Both the position numbers and the translations under genes were made by a program. The notes below the pieces were generated by a model, which was not told where the DNA came from, did not search any database, and saw nothing but the letters and a program-made list of their open reading frames with translations. This document shows positions 4,404-5,037 of a stretch of DNA of 5,037 bases, piece by piece. Numbering within the stretch: position 1 is the first letter of the stretch; every line of letters starts with the position of its first letter. This stretch comes from CAIOHW01 sp046317855 (lineage in GTDB: Bacteria > Bdellovibrionota > UBA1018). The stretch covers positions 1 through 5,037 of the forward strand of contig JBKCVM010000111.1 of NCBI GenBank assembly GCA_046317855.1. The letters run 5' to 3'.

Positions 4404-4973
4404 GTGACGGACCTTCTCGAGCAGCTTCAAGGAAGCTTTCGCACGGCCGACCTGATTGATATCGGGATCGTGGCGCTGCTGGTTTACCGGCTGATTCTGC
4501 TGATTAAGGGCACTCGCGCCATGCAGATGCTCACGGGTCTTGGAATTTTGGGGATTGGCTTTTTTGCGTCAATCGCCCTGGAGTTTACGACAACCCACTG
4601 GGTGCTTTCGTATTTTTTTGATTATCTCATTCTGATCATCATCGTTCTTTTTCAGGACGATCTTCGTAAGGCGCTCACTCATGTGGGTAAAAATCCATTC
4701 TTTGCATCCTCGTCTGAAGCTGAAGAACGAGCCATGATTGACGAGATTGCGAGAGCGGCGCATCGCATGGCAGGAGAAAAAGTGGGCGCCCTGATTGTGG
4801 TTGAGCGTGAAACGGGACTCAAAAACTTCATCGACACGGGATCTCGCATTGACGCAAGGGTGAATGCCGAAATGCTCTATTCTATATTTCATGAGACTTC
4901 ACCGCTGCATGACGGCGCAGTGATTGTCACAGGTGGGAGACTTGCTGCTGCAGGATGTTTCTTGCCGCTTTAA
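4404..4973 (+). CDS. cdaA: Diadenylate cyclase CdaA, cut by an in-frame stop
   Basis: CdaA makes the second messenger c-di-AMP from two ATP at the inner membrane. The 189 residues before the stop show three membrane segments (about 16-33, 41-58, 66-83), FQDDLRKAL (83-91) linking to the DAC (DisA_N) domain, GALIVVERETGL (128-139), SPLHDGAVIV (166-175) with the catalytic DGA at 170-172, and AAAGCFLPL (181-189). A TAA then replaces the expected Ser of LPLS. The truncated product lacks the RHR motif and the end of the cyclase fold, so it should be inactive. I chose the GTG at 4404, 7 bases after the ftsH stop, because TDLLEQLQGSFRTADLIDI matches the normal CdaA lead into TM1; an ATG at 4344 would add 20 odd residues overlapping ftsH. 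No strong Shine-Dalgarno is seen, so translation may be coupled to ftsH. Confidence 0.85.
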   Translation: MTDLLEQLQGSFRTADLIDIGIVALLVYRLILLIKGTRAMQMLTGLGILGIGFFASIALEFTTTHWVLSYFFDYLILIIIVLFQDDLRKALTHVGKNPFFASSSEAEERAMIDEIARAAHRMAGEKVGALIVVERETGLKNFIDTGSRIDARVNAEMLYSIFHETSPLHDGAVIVTGGRLAAAGCFLPL

Positions 4974-5037
4974 AAAGAACCCAATATTGATACACGACTC
5001 GGTACCCGACACCGTGCTGCTCTTGGAATTACTGAAG
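4974..5037 (+). pseudogene. cdaA: In-frame continuation of cdaA after the TAA (RHR motif)
   Basis: Directly after the TAA, with no frame change, the sequence encodes KEPNIDTRLGTRHRAALGIT followed by Glu. This is the expected CdaA continuation after LPLS and includes the GTRHRAA motif that binds ATP phosphates in diadenylate cyclases. It runs to the window edge without another stop. The preserved reading frame and motif show that any nonsense change is recent, or is a sequence error. Confidence 0.85.

Overview
The window joins a short accessory segment (about 1 to 1183) to a conserved housekeeping segment (1184 to the end). The housekeeping part reads outward from a tRNA gene: tRNA(CAU) on the minus strand, then tilS, ftsH and cdaA on the plus strand. 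A CdaA-type diadenylate cyclase directly behind ftsH, a single-copy style FtsH with a short Ala/Pro-rich tail, and mixed moderate-GC codon use suggest a Gram-negative bacterium from the former Deltaproteobacteria (Bdellovibrionota, Desulfobacterota or similar). This placement is inference from gene order and protein character, not a proven taxonomy.

Accessory segment. Bases 1-339 are the right end of an IS3-family insertion sequence carrying the C-terminal part of its OrfB transposase. That fragment is itself a chimera: the tail of one IS3-type transposase is joined in frame to the catalytic-Glu region of a second one. Three bases beyond the IS end lies the stop codon of a BrnT/BrnA-type toxin-antitoxin operon on the minus strand (toxin first, 23-bp overlap with the antitoxin). 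Two phased palindromes upstream of the toxin are probable autoregulatory operators. Bases about 1014-1193 hold a decayed IS3 left end with an orfA that has lost its helix-turn-helix. This debris abuts the 3' end of the tRNA gene, a common site for acquired DNA, although no integrase or attachment repeat is visible.

Housekeeping segment. TilS, the lysidine synthase that modifies tRNA-Ile(CAU), is divergent from a tRNA that also has a CAU anticodon and looks like elongator tRNA-Met. ftsH (650 codons) is complete, with both membrane segments, the AAA+ ATPase and the zinc protease. Its 3' end carries two strong inverted repeats just before cdaA, which starts 7 bases after the ftsH stop. No folP gene lies between ftsH and cdaA, although I expect one there in related gene clusters.

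The most notable point is in cdaA. The reading frame is interrupted by an in-frame TAA at 4971-4973, exactly where the conserved Ser of LPLS is expected. The same frame then continues without any shift through the essential GTRHRAA motif to the window end. The gene is therefore a one-base nonsense allele, a sequence error near the end of the sequence, or a readthrough case; the separated halves contain the DGA and RHR motifs that are both needed for c-di-AMP synthesis. I see no CRISPR array, no replication origin and no clearly new multi-gene system.
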